Source of the DNA: Nitrospira sp.
GTDB lineage: Bacteria > Nitrospirota > Nitrospiria > Nitrospirales > Nitrospiraceae
Direction of reading: 5' to 3'
NCBI GenBank assembly: GCA_005116895.1
Contig: SWDO01000017.1
Span: forward strand, 15,626-79,625
Length of the DNA: 64,000 nt
Position numbers and translations under genes: made by a program. The notes below the pieces were generated by a model, which was given only the letters and a program-made list of their open reading frames with translations, was not told where the DNA came from and ran no database searches. Below, piece by piece: positions 10,511 through 18,759 of the stretch. Positions within the stretch are counted from its first letter, which is position 1. Every line of letters begins with the position of its first letter.

Positions 10511-10615
10511 TGACTCCTTATGGGTGGATCCTGCCCTGAGCTGTATTCGCTTCCGTCGATACCATCAGAGCACTGAGTGCCCGTTGTGTCGGGTGACCCT
10601 GACTCGCTTGCGCCG

Positions 10616-11164
10616 CTATCGCGCCTCCCGCTTTTCAAAATATTCATCGTAGCGAAGGACGAAGTCTTTCATGGCCAATGGCGCGTGACAGCCTCGGCAC
10701 TTCGTGAAGTCTTCCGCCAAGGTTTTCCCATCCGGGCCATAGGCCGCAAAGACCCAATTTCCGGTCCTGAGATTCTCGGGTACCTCTTGCCCCCAGCCCT
10801 CGCCTTTTTCCATGACGAAGATCTTGGCGAGATCACCCTTCACCAATTTCCCGTCCGGACCGGTTACCGGCGTCTCGCCGTCCACCTGCGCTCTGTAGAG
10901 CTCCATCACCATCACCGTCCCGTTTGGAAATGGTTGCCCCGCCTTCGTCTTGGCACCGACCGTATTGATAAACAGCTCGCGAACCTGCTTGATGTCTGGT
11001 CGCTGGACCTCCGATAGGAACTTCGACCCATTCTGATATCCAACCGGCAAAGCCAGCTCTCCATCTTTCAACTTCGCTGGAGAGGATGCAGTTTGTGCCG
11101 AACCCATTTCGGCACAGCCGCATATCGCAACCACACAAAGAATCAATCCCCACTGTTTGGTCAT
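10616..11164 (-). CDS. Cytochrome P460-family protein
   Basis: A periplasmic mono-haem protein of 182 aa with a signal peptide or lipoprotein-like leader (ICGCAEMGSAQ) and a C-terminal c-type haem motif CRGCH near residue 158. The fold signals GYQNGSKF, FPNGTVMVMELY, IFVMEKG and GNWVFAAYGPDG are typical of cytochrome P460, known in nitrifiers and methanotrophs for oxidising hydroxylamine or NO. Whether the characteristic Lys-haem cross-link is present cannot be told from the primary sequence. A GAAAGGGG site precedes the ATG. It is the first gene of a small minus-strand cluster ending in a response regulator. Confidence 0.85.
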   Translation of the reverse strand: MTKQWGLILCVVAICGCAEMGSAQTASSPAKLKDGELALPVGYQNGSKFLSEVQRPDIKQVRELFINTVGAKTKAGQPFPNGTVMVMELYRAQVDGETPVTGPDGKLVKGDLAKIFVMEKGEGWGQEVPENLRTGNWVFAAYGPDGKTLAEDFTKCRGCHAPLAMKDFVLRYDEYFEKREAR

Positions 11165-11348
11165 TGCCGGTACCCCTTTCTCAATGAATTTCTCTCATAT
11201 ACCCGGTCACGTGTTCTTCGTCTACCGATGCCTGCCTAACCAGGCTCCAGGTGCTACACCTTCTCCCTCTGATGAGGAGTTTCCTGTTCCACGACGATCG
11301 TGAGATGACGTATAACCGAGGCAGAATACGGAGTCGGGGGACCATGCG

Positions 11349-12257
11349 ATGAGAGAGACGCACATGGGAGCAACTTCTTCGACCGGCACCTCGGCAGAGG
11401 CGGAACAGGCGCGCCCTAAGCCATTGATCCACTCGTTGCTCTTTGTGTTCGGTTTCTCGATCATCTTCGTTGCTCTGGGCACAGCAGTAAGCGGTATCGG
11501 TCAATTGGTCTTTGACCTTCGAGAGCCGCTGGTCAGGATCGGAGGAGTGATCGTGATTGTCTTCGGGCTTGCGACGATGGGTTTGTTCGACCTGTTGTCG
11601 AAATGGGTTGGCCGCCTGGAGAATTCTGCCGCTGATGGAATGTGGCTCTGGTGGCTTCCCCTAGCCAGGTGGATAAAGAACGGGGTTGACCTCTTTCGAC
11701 GCTCTTTTTATCGCGACACACGAACCGAACTGAGCCGTCGGAACAGCGGCGGGTATCTGCCGTCCTTCCTTATGGGCGTCTTCTTCTCGGCTGGTTGGAC
11801 GCCCTGCATCGGGCCGACCTTGGGCGCCATTCTGGCACTGGGGTACAACAGTGCCACCATCGGCCACAGTGCCTTGCTGCTTGGGGCCTATTCGTTGGGA
11901 TTGGGGATTCCGTTCGTACTCTTCGCGCTTGCTCTGGATCGTGCGCGTGGCTTCTTACGCTCGCTCACGCGCCATATCCGGACCATTCAACTGATCAACG
12001 GCACATTGCTCGTTTTGATCGGCTTGGCGCTTCTGACGAAGCAACTGGCGATCATGGCGCGTTGGGCGCAAGACCATCACTTCTATCTAGAGATCAGTTC
12101 CCTGGGTGCCGAGACACCGACGCTGCTCATCGCGGCCTTGGCCGGCCTGCTGTCTTTTTTATCGCCTTGCGTGTTACCTCTGGTACCGGCCTATGTCTTT
12201 TACCTCACCGGACGCACATTTTCGAAGACGACTGCGCATCAACCCGTTTCCCTATGA
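11349..12257 (+). CDS. CcdA/DsbD-type thiol-disulfide membrane protein in permuted order
   Basis: CcdA-family proteins carry reducing equivalents across the inner membrane through two cysteines, for cytochrome c maturation or related thiol reduction. The usual order is SPCVLPL in TM1, then FGF, GGVIVIVFGL, GWTPCIGP in TM4 and the last helices. Here the protein starts at the usual TM2 (FVFGFSIIFVALG, about residue 33), continues through GWTPCIGP (about 150) and INGTLLVLIGL (about 216), and only then shows LSFLSPCVLPLVPAY (about 266). Both cysteines are kept, so a circularly permuted but working protein is possible. No TM1 coding sequence is seen upstream. It is next to haem protein genes. Confidence 0.8.
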   Translation: MRETHMGATSSTGTSAEAEQARPKPLIHSLLFVFGFSIIFVALGTAVSGIGQLVFDLREPLVRIGGVIVIVFGLATMGLFDLLSKWVGRLENSAADGMWLWWLPLARWIKNGVDLFRRSFYRDTRTELSRRNSGGYLPSFLMGVFFSAGWTPCIGPTLGAILALGYNSATIGHSALLLGAYSLGLGIPFVLFALALDRARGFLRSLTRHIRTIQLINGTLLVLIGLALLTKQLAIMARWAQDHHFYLEISSLGAETPTLLIAALAGLLSFLSPCVLPLVPAYVFYLTGRTFSKTTAHQPVSL

Positions 12258-12617
12258 CTTCGCATGGTGGTTTAAATAGCGAGTGATCGCCTCACGCTCG
12301 GAGTCGGTCAGAGGCTGCATTCCTTTTTCGCGCATGAGCTCTTCCATCCTGGTCAACACTGCTTGCCATTCCACCATGGTCCGGAACCGTGGATCCGGCA
12401 CACCATGCGTGATCCCATGGTCTCCAAACGGCCTCCCATGACACGCTCCACACCGTTGCGCGAACACTCGTCCATCTGCGGTGTTCAATCCAGGAATTTC
12501 GGTAAACACTCCGCCGCATCCTGCGAGCCAGAGAATCGCCAACAGTTGGAGGATAAAACGACCCCGTCGGCCAGCAACAGGAATCGCCGCGGACACTCTT
12601 CGACACACGATCGTCAC
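12252..12617 (-). CDS. Small c-type cytochrome, putative lipoprotein
   Basis: A 121-aa protein with a lipobox-like leader (AILWLAGCGG) and one haem-binding motif CGACH near residue 57, followed by a methionine-containing C-terminal half (MEELMREKGMQPLTDSER) typical of class I cytochromes. It is probably membrane-anchored and periplasmic and acts as an electron carrier. It converges on and overlaps the permuted CcdA gene by 6 bp, and lies 24 bp downstream of the TPR gene on the same strand, so it may be the last gene of the minus-strand operon starting at 16772. Confidence 0.8.
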   Translation of the reverse strand: MTIVCRRVSAAIPVAGRRGRFILQLLAILWLAGCGGVFTEIPGLNTADGRVFAQRCGACHGRPFGDHGITHGVPDPRFRTMVEWQAVLTRMEELMREKGMQPLTDSEREAITRYLNHHAKS

Positions 12618-12641
12618 TTCCGCTTCCTCCAGCTCTCTAGA

Positions 12642-13763
12642 TTATTTAATCTGCTGTGTCCGGATGGCCAAAGCTCTGGTCGCGACGAGCCCTGCCTGCA
12701 ATGGCTGTCCAAGGTCATGGAGTAGCATGGCATAGCGATCAAGCAACACCGCCACCATCGGGTGGCTGCGGCCCAGCGTCTGTTGCTGAATCACCAGCGC
12801 TCGCTCGTACAGAATCTTCGCCTCTTCCACCAGACCACGCTCATGTGTCAGCAAAGCCCAATTCCCCAAGATACTCCCCATGAGCGCTTCCGCCGGCTCC
12901 TTCGCCCTCTCATTGCTGGCGAGGGCTTCGCGATAGTGCAGATCCGCGCGTTCGGACAGTCCTTGGGCATGGTACAGATTGGCCAGGTTATTCAGACTCA
13001 GGGCGACGGCTGGATGCGTGTCACCATAGCGGGCACGTCGGATGCCCAGCGCCCGTTGATACAGCGGTTCGGCAAAGGCGTACAGTTCCTTTTCCTTGTA
13101 CAGGGATGCGAGATTATTCAGGATCGGCGCAGTATCGGCGGACTCACTCCCATCGCGTCTTTCCAGGAGAGCCAAGGCCAAGTGGAATCGGGCTTCCGCT
13201 TGAAGCAGATGACCCTGCTTTCGATACACAAGCCCCAAACCGTTGTAGCCGACCGCCAACTGCGGATGTCCCGCACCTCGCGCCTGCTCCCCGATCGTGA
13301 GCGAACGCACGTAATAGGCCTCCGCCTGTTCGAGATCGCCTTCCTGCTGATAGATTTCCGCCAGGTTGTGTAGCGCGGTCGCCACATCGGCATGTTCATT
13401 ACCGAGGGCTTGCTCCCAAACGGTTAACGCCCGCTCATAGTACGACTTCGCCCGTGCATACTGTCCCTGTTCATGGAACACCAATCCCAAATTGTTGAAC
13501 GTCGCCGCAACGCGCGTATCGGTGGCGCCGAATTGCTCCGCCTCACGGCCTGCAGCCAGAAACATCTGCTCCGCTTCTCGGTATCTGGCCTGTTCGCGTG
13601 CCGCAGTGCCCTCATCCGTCAATTGCTGCCACCGATCAGTCGGTTCCGCCTCGGCTTGGATCGATGCAAAGAGGCTCACCAGCAACCACGCAAGAAGAAG
13701 AGTCATCCGCACCCCCCAGGCAGGCACACTCCGGTTCATCAACAGGGCTCGCCCCTCAATCAT
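12642..13763 (-). CDS. Secreted tetratricopeptide-repeat protein
   Basis: A 373-aa protein with a signal peptide (LLLAWLLVSLFASIQAEA) and about six TPR units of the kinesin-light-chain type, repeating the pattern A..LNNLA.LY...G....AE..Y.RAL. It is probably a periplasmic scaffold for protein contacts. GGGAGA lies 8 nt upstream of the ATG at 13763, supporting that start. The neighbours on the same strand are the beta-propeller lipoprotein gene upstream and the c-type cytochrome gene downstream. Confidence 0.85.
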   Translation of the reverse strand: MIEGRALLMNRSVPAWGVRMTLLLAWLLVSLFASIQAEAEPTDRWQQLTDEGTAAREQARYREAEQMFLAAGREAEQFGATDTRVAATFNNLGLVFHEQGQYARAKSYYERALTVWEQALGNEHADVATALHNLAEIYQQEGDLEQAEAYYVRSLTIGEQARGAGHPQLAVGYNGLGLVYRKQGHLLQAEARFHLALALLERRDGSESADTAPILNNLASLYKEKELYAFAEPLYQRALGIRRARYGDTHPAVALSLNNLANLYHAQGLSERADLHYREALASNERAKEPAEALMGSILGNWALLTHERGLVEEAKILYERALVIQQQTLGRSHPMVAVLLDRYAMLLHDLGQPLQAGLVATRALAIRTQQIK

Positions 13764-13808
13764 GTGGCCATCTCCCTTGGGATCACGACGGGGTGATTTG
13801 AACCGACT

Positions 13809-15389
13809 TCACCAGGTCGGCGTGGCCTGGTTGTCGCTGGCAGCAAGTCCCACATAGTAGACCGTGACCTGCTTCGGGTTTCTTCCGACAGGAATCGTTG
13901 CGGTGATCGCATTGGTTGCGGCATCGATCAGCAAGACCGAACCGTTCCCGCTATGTGGGGCGTTCGTCACGACGATGCCTTTTGCCGTTCCAGCACCCGG
14001 TGGACCGACGACCCATAGGTCCATGCCATGCTCGCCATTCGACCCCACCGCTGGGAGGTCGACACTTGCGAGCAACGGAAATGAAGCCGGCCACGGTGTC
14101 GCATCGAAGACATAGAGCTTGTCTTTTTGAACGGTAGCCACTTGTTGCGAGGTCAGCCCAATCGTCGCGTTCGATTGAGTCACATAGAGTCGATTGCCGT
14201 CGGCGGTGAAGCGAAACTGTGACGGCCTCACATGGTCCAGACTGTGGCTGACCAAACTCAGCGTCGGTTGGGTGAGGTCGATGAGGCCAAACCTCCCGAT
14301 CACCTTGGCGGGATCAGACGTCACATCTTCGCCGGCAAGTAAGAGAAATCGTCCGTTCGGCGTCACTTCCATACTCCACACGCTCGGCACATCGACTTGC
14401 CTCGTCGTCAGCGTCAAGGAAGCCGGATCTATCTCGACAATCACTCGATAGCCAGCAAGGTAACTGTAAATCTTGCCTGTAATCTTCGACCAAAACATGC
14501 CGGCGGGCACGGAGTGATTGGGCGTCAATGCATCCGCATCACAGACCGAATGTCCCAACGCCGTCTCTTTGGCGCTGTCACACAGATCGATCTTGACGTT
14601 GAATTCGCTCCAGGCCACATTCCCATCCGCAATCGGTACGGGAAGCAGCACACTGATAATTCCCGTTGTACTACTGGAAACAAACGCAAGTTGCTGCGGG
14701 GTGACCGGCGGTCTGGAAAATGCAACCAGGTGTTGCCCCTTCCCCGAGAGACAGGCAATCGATGTGACACGGGGCTTCTCTCCCCCCACTCCAAGATGTG
14801 AATTGTGAAGGACTGAGACCGACCCGCCCCGCGCGCAGTTGGCTACCGTATCGATCCCGGTAGTAGGGTCACCGTCGTTCATCGTCCAGAGCACTTCCTT
14901 ATCGACCGGATCGCGGTAGATGCGTGTAGGCCGCTGTCCAATCTTGACTCTGGGATCTAGCGGATTGGCGGTGAGAAAACCCTCAAGAATTGGCGCTGTG
15001 CCCCCAATCGGATCAATGGTCGCCACTTGGTTCGTTTCAGTATTTGTGACAAAGATCCACTCGCCCAATGAGAACGCGACACCACCGATCGCGTCGGCCT
15101 GCCGTGGGCCAAGCGACAGCGTCCCGATGACCGCCGGACTTACTCCATCCAGACGAACCGTGGTGAGCGTCGTGTCATCCTGGTTCACGACCAGTGCCAT
15201 GGGAGTCGAGAGAGGTGTATTTGGAGCTTGATCACTGTCCCCAGCCGCAGAGCATGCGCTGAGCAGAATGACGACTGGAAAGATTGTGTATCTTCGCCAC
15301 CACATGAGTCGATCTTGGTATGTGTTGATAGAAATCGTATGTGCCATGATGTGTTGCCTCATAGCGCGTTCTTTGTGGGCGCTCTTCAC
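13809..15389 (-). CDS. Beta-propeller lipoprotein (YncE-like)
   Basis: A protein of up to 526 aa with a lipobox in VVILLSACSAAG and a mature part made of propeller-type blades (IFVTNTETNQVATIDP, RFTADGNRLYVTQS, SVLLIDAATNAITATIPVGRNPKQV). YncE/SMP-30-like propellers of this type serve as binding scaffolds; no catalytic site is seen. The track start is a GTG overlapping the previous stop by 4 bp, but the signal peptide begins at MWWRRYTIF (15305), so the first 28 residues may not be real. It lies between an outer-membrane barrel gene and a TPR gene. Confidence 0.75.
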   Translation of the reverse strand: MKSAHKERAMRQHIMAHTISINTYQDRLMWWRRYTIFPVVILLSACSAAGDSDQAPNTPLSTPMALVVNQDDTTLTTVRLDGVSPAVIGTLSLGPRQADAIGGVAFSLGEWIFVTNTETNQVATIDPIGGTAPILEGFLTANPLDPRVKIGQRPTRIYRDPVDKEVLWTMNDGDPTTGIDTVANCARGGSVSVLHNSHLGVGGEKPRVTSIACLSGKGQHLVAFSRPPVTPQQLAFVSSSTTGIISVLLPVPIADGNVAWSEFNVKIDLCDSAKETALGHSVCDADALTPNHSVPAGMFWSKITGKIYSYLAGYRVIVEIDPASLTLTTRQVDVPSVWSMEVTPNGRFLLLAGEDVTSDPAKVIGRFGLIDLTQPTLSLVSHSLDHVRPSQFRFTADGNRLYVTQSNATIGLTSQQVATVQKDKLYVFDATPWPASFPLLASVDLPAVGSNGEHGMDLWVVGPPGAGTAKGIVVTNAPHSGNGSVLLIDAATNAITATIPVGRNPKQVTVYYVGLAASDNQATPTW

Positions 15390-16438
15390 TGCTTGAACAG
15401 AGACGGCGTTGTAAAGTACTTGGTGACGCCGCCGACAAAGCTGATTTCTTGCTGCAAATTGCCGTTGAAGTCGCGGTAGATCGGAATCTGTGTGATGAAA
15501 TAGATCTGAGCAAAATCGAAGACGTTGATCACTGCTCCGGTTGAATAGGCAACATACGTATGGTCGGTAGTCGGCACCGACCTCCCGATAATGTTTCCAT
15601 CGAGCAAGACGGCCCGGTTCACGGGGTCAGGTCGAAACTCAAGCAGCGCGGCCTCGATATTGTCTCTCCCCTTGTACCGAAAATTGATCTGGTTCGTGAG
15701 GGTCAACCATGGGAAGGTCACCAGATTCAGGCCGGCATTGACGGAGAACTCTTCTCCGAATCGATAGCCATCGGTATTGCGGAACGTATATCGGACGTTT
15801 CCCGAAAGGAACTGATTCAGCCGATGAGGAATGATCTCGTAGGTCTGGTAGAACCCCGGCTGAACTCCCAAGGCCCCGCGTCCGACTTGCAGGGTAGATT
15901 CAGCGAGCTGACCAGCGACAGGCATATTTCCGTAGTCGCCGACCGGAAACCACACTCCCATTTCCAGGACGACCATGCTGCGCAGGCTGGGCAACAGATT
16001 GTACTTCACCTTTCCCAACACATCCCCAACGCCGCGATCAAAGGTGTTCCCAACCGCAGCGTTACCAATCTGTCCGATTGCATCGATCATTCGATAGGGC
16101 ACCTGCACCTGGATGCCGACTCGCTCCGTGAGTCCGTAATTGAGATCCAAGACCGCAGTTTGAACCAGCGTACTCAGTTGACTGACTTGGCTATTCGCTA
16201 GAATCAACTGTTTGGTCTGCTGGTTGGCGAAGGGAATGGTATTCACCCCTCCCGAAGGAATCTCGTTCGGGGTGTGGGCAAAACTCAGATTTACCGTCAG
16301 GACGCCTGCGGGTGAGACTGCTTGCTGTGAACCGATCACAACAAAGCAGCTGACTGATCCACACGATGCCTCAGCAGAGGAATACATCCCCCCGAGACTC
16401 AGCAAGGCAAGAAACCAGTATGAGGCTGCACGACGCAT
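15386..16438 (-). CDS. Outer-membrane beta-barrel protein
   Basis: A protein of about 350 aa with a signal peptide (FLALLSLGGMYSSAEA) and alternating hydrophobic strands throughout (LDLNYGLTERVGIQVQVPYR, VNAGLNLVTFPWLTLTNQINF, AQIYFITQIPIYRDF). Gly/Tyr/Phe-rich strands and a terminal aromatic suggest a transporter- or sensor-type barrel. There is a CGSVSC cysteine pair right after the signal peptide. The track begins at 16513, but the ATG at 16438 starts at the signal peptide and clears the upstream HTH gene. It overlaps the propeller gene by 4 bp. Confidence 0.7.
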   Translation of the reverse strand: MRRAASYWFLALLSLGGMYSSAEASCGSVSCFVVIGSQQAVSPAGVLTVNLSFAHTPNEIPSGGVNTIPFANQQTKQLILANSQVSQLSTLVQTAVLDLNYGLTERVGIQVQVPYRMIDAIGQIGNAAVGNTFDRGVGDVLGKVKYNLLPSLRSMVVLEMGVWFPVGDYGNMPVAGQLAESTLQVGRGALGVQPGFYQTYEIIPHRLNQFLSGNVRYTFRNTDGYRFGEEFSVNAGLNLVTFPWLTLTNQINFRYKGRDNIEAALLEFRPDPVNRAVLLDGNIIGRSVPTTDHTYVAYSTGAVINVFDFAQIYFITQIPIYRDFNGNLQQEISFVGGVTKYFTTPSLFKQ

Positions 16439-16457
16439 GGGCGTGGAGGCCGCTACA

Positions 16458-16772
16458 TCAGACTGCTGCAGCCTGTCGCAACCGGCCTGTTTCACGGCCG
16501 ACTGATCGAGCATTCACCGTCCGCGACTTGAATGGACTTTGCTTGGTTGGCACAGCGATATTTTCGGTTTTGATCGCCCCCACACAATGGAGATCGATCA
16601 ACGCCGCTACGGTCTGGCTGAAAATTCTCAAGCTACCGGCACCCAAGCGTGTGCCACCCAGGCGACCTGCCTCCACCCATCGATACACCGTCCAGCGACT
16701 GACATTGAGAATCTTTGCGGCTTCGTCTACACGGAGTAGCTGTTTGTTCTGTAACGTGGCGATGACATCCAT
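16458..16772 (-). CDS. Excisionase-family helix-turn-helix DNA-binding protein
   Basis: A 104-aa protein with an HTH_17/MerR-like excisionase domain (LLRVDEAAKILNVSRWTVYRWVEAGRLGGTR) at residues 10-40. The C-terminal half is basic and uncharacterised. The start at 16772 is supported by GGAGG 8 nt upstream; the track start at 16814 adds 14 residues without support. Such proteins act as recombination directionality factors or as small regulators. No integrase is adjacent, so a role as local regulator of the barrel-propeller-TPR genes downstream is equally likely. Confidence 0.75.
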   Translation of the reverse strand: MDVIATLQNKQLLRVDEAAKILNVSRWTVYRWVEAGRLGGTRLGAGSLRIFSQTVAALIDLHCVGAIKTENIAVPTKQSPFKSRTVNARSVGRETGRLRQAAAV

Positions 16773-16862
16773 GATGAATCCTCCATACCTTCCCTGAAAG
16801 CTTACGTACGACAATCGGGAAATAACTCGTTTGCCTTGTTCTACTCGTCACAGTTCGTAATG

Positions 16863-16900
16863 GCGGGGTGAAGGCCGAGGAAGGAGCACCTTCCCCCCGC
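16863..16900 (-). repeat. GC-rich hairpin, copy 1, downstream of a duplicated gene
   Basis: A 12-bp stem (GCGGGGTGAAGG / CCTTCCCCCCGC, one mismatch) with a 14-nt loop lies 120 nt after the stop of the small gene at 17021. A near-identical hairpin lies at 18616-18652 below its paralogue. It could be a terminator or a repeat copied with the gene. No T-tract is visible on the minus strand. Confidence 0.55.
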
Positions 16901-17020
16901 ACTCGTCCGAGTCAACGGCTGCTTGACTCAGACAGAACTGCTCTGTGTCACAATTGAAACGAACCGGGATAAGAATCAGCAGCAGGATATTCGCAAGATC
17001 GCGTAATACCTTGGTGATCT

Positions 17021-17401
17021 TTATCCACGCGAGAAAGTCATAGTGCTTGGAGGCGCCCGAGGGTGAAGTACAGTAGACGCAGATGATAGGAAGTATGAGT
17101 CAGGAACCGAAACCTGTTGTTCGACGACAAGCAAGGCGACGTCAACCGGCGGGTGCGCCACTGCGACGACATCCGACATTGCTTGGCAAGCCCACGCACA
17201 GAACGCATTCTGAGGCGATGAATTCCCTTCACTATGGTCATGATGGGCCTGAGTTCGGTCGGCATGGGCAAGCATACAGCCCGCACCCATCACGACCAGC
17301 GCCGTATAAATCAGCACTGCACATCCGGCGATGGAAATATTATGGAAGGCCCGACCGAAGCGTTTCACGAATGTATCACTCCAACTAGCCCTACCGTGCA
17401 T
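17021..17401 (-). CDS. Small secreted His/Cys protein, paralogue 1
   Basis: A 126-aa protein with a signal peptide or anchor (ISIAGCAVLIYTALVVMGAGCMLAHA), then a short His-rich stretch (AHHDHSEG) and a Cys-containing segment (AFCAWACQAM). It is clearly related to the protein at 18760-19128: both share the IYT-L-VM leader, a HA-rich junction, C-W-CQA and a terminal RAPPS. The His and Cys spacing suggests metal binding, in the manner of small copper-related proteins, but no family can be named. The function is unknown. Confidence 0.6.
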   Translation of the reverse strand: MHGRASWSDTFVKRFGRAFHNISIAGCAVLIYTALVVMGAGCMLAHADRTQAHHDHSEGNSSPQNAFCAWACQAMSDVVAVAHPPVDVALLVVEQQVSVPDSYFLSSASTVLHPRAPPSTMTFSRG

Positions 17402-17602
17402 TCCAATTAACCCTACGTGGCCTTTTGTACACGAACCACCACGCGCTGTCTACCTACGGGTGCTCACGCATGCTACAGTTTTGACATCCCGCTGGTAGGG
17501 CTGTTCGGCATATGTGCAGATCTCCTCCACGACGCAGGAGATCCCCACCGCCCCAGGCGCCAGATGCAACATCCAGCAGCAGCCTATTCGCCAGTGGCTA
17601 CG

Positions 17603-18016
17603 TTAGGCGCATGCCTTCACGACCGTTGAGGAGAAGGCCCGGAAGTCGTCCAACTGCTTGGTAATAATCGCGTGCACGACATCCAGGCTCAGGCGGGTGT
17701 ATTCATGCACAGCCACGTTGCGAAAGCCGACCATTCGCTGCATGCGGCCGGCCAGATCGGCAGGCAGGATACCGCCTGTCTGTAACAGTGTGAAGGCGTC
17801 TCGGCTCTCCTGCGGGACTCCCAGTCGCTGCCGGTTGACAACGTACATCGCCAGGTCAATAGCAGTTTCGCAGGCGCGCTGAAGGTTCAAGATGATGGCG
17901 TCCTGCTTGGTCTGGTTCGCCGACAGGTTCTGAGGCTTGCCCGCGTATTCTTCGAGAATGCGCTGCAGGCAGCGTTCGATACTGGCGGCTTTGTTCAGAA
18001 TGACGTCGTCAGCCAT
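17603..18016 (-). CDS. hepT: HepT-like HEPN-domain RNase toxin
   Basis: A 137-aa all-helical HEPN (DUF86) protein. The catalytic RX4HXY motif is visible as RNVAVHEY near residue 98. HepT proteins are RNases inactivated by their partner MntA through AMPylation of the tyrosine in this motif. The gene overlaps the upstream mntA by 8 bp and is second in the operon, the standard arrangement. A housekeeping role is unlikely in this accessory stretch next to an IS remnant. Confidence 0.9.
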   Translation of the reverse strand: MADDVILNKAASIERCLQRILEEYAGKPQNLSANQTKQDAIILNLQRACETAIDLAMYVVNRQRLGVPQESRDAFTLLQTGGILPADLAGRMQRMVGFRNVAVHEYTRLSLDVVHAIITKQLDDFRAFSSTVVKACA

Positions 18017-18404
18017 AGGCCAACCCGTGCTTAGCCATTCTTGTTAGGATCTCGCGCCGTTCCTCATTCAGCCTGGCATAGTCGGAGAACACATACATTT
18101 CGAATTCCCGCCGGGCTCGTTCATCCGACGCGTCCAGGCACAAGCCCGTCGAGAGCACTTGCATCCGCATGACAGTTGAGACGCTGCGCAAATCGACGAG
18201 ATCGACATCCTGATGAAATTGGAGGGCGAGTTCCTGTGCTAATTCGAAGCGACGCAACGCGGGAATTGGGTCGCGCGCGAGCACGGCGAGATCCATATCG
18301 CTGTCCGGACGAGCGCTTCCGGTTGCTTGAGACCCGAAGCGGTACAGGGCGATCAGCCCGGAGACTGATTGTCTGAGGCATTGAATGAGCGCGGGATCGT
18401 CCAT
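18009..18404 (-). CDS. mntA: MntA-like nucleotidyltransferase antitoxin
   Basis: A 131-aa minimal nucleotidyltransferase. The GSX10DXD signature is present as GSQATGSARPDSDMD at about residues 24-38, and a third acidic residue lies in DVDLVDL. MntA antitoxins transfer AMP groups to HepT and neutralise it. The gene is first in the pair and overlaps hepT by 8 bp. There is no clear Shine-Dalgarno site before the ATG. Confidence 0.9.
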   Translation of the reverse strand: MDDPALIQCLRQSVSGLIALYRFGSQATGSARPDSDMDLAVLARDPIPALRRFELAQELALQFHQDVDLVDLRSVSTVMRMQVLSTGLCLDASDERARREFEMYVFSDYARLNEERREILTRMAKHGLAYG

Positions 18405-18615
18405 GTTGGTGTGCCCCTGAGGCAGGCTCAGGCTACTGGTTCAGACTGTCCCTGTCAATCGTTGGGCAGGGATTGTCATGGAGTCCGGGCGAGGCACCGG
18501 TATCACAGGGCTGTTGCGTGCGGCAGGATTCCGGAGCAGTCACGCCAGGATGAGAAAGAAGGCTCCATGTGCTACTGGCCAGACTCCACGCTATCCTGGG
18601 CTTGCGGAAAAAAGG

Positions 18616-18652
18616 GCGGGGTAAAGGAGGAGGCAGGCAACCTTCACCCCGC
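18616..18652 (-). repeat. GC-rich hairpin, copy 2
   Basis: GCGGGGTAAAGG / CCTTCACCCCGC forms a 12-bp stem with one mismatch and a 13-nt loop, 108 nt after the stop of the gene at 18760. Both hairpins are followed about 10 nt later by a GTCCGAG word. It matches the hairpin at 16863 in sequence and relative position, so the gene and its 3' flank appear duplicated together. Confidence 0.55.
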
Positions 18653-18759
18653 GCTTTGGTCCGAGCTGGAAGGCACCTGCTCGGACAACACACACCTATC
18701 GATCAATCGGCTCAGACTGCGTAAGTACCAGCCTACAGAAACAAGATTCTTGGCTTGGC

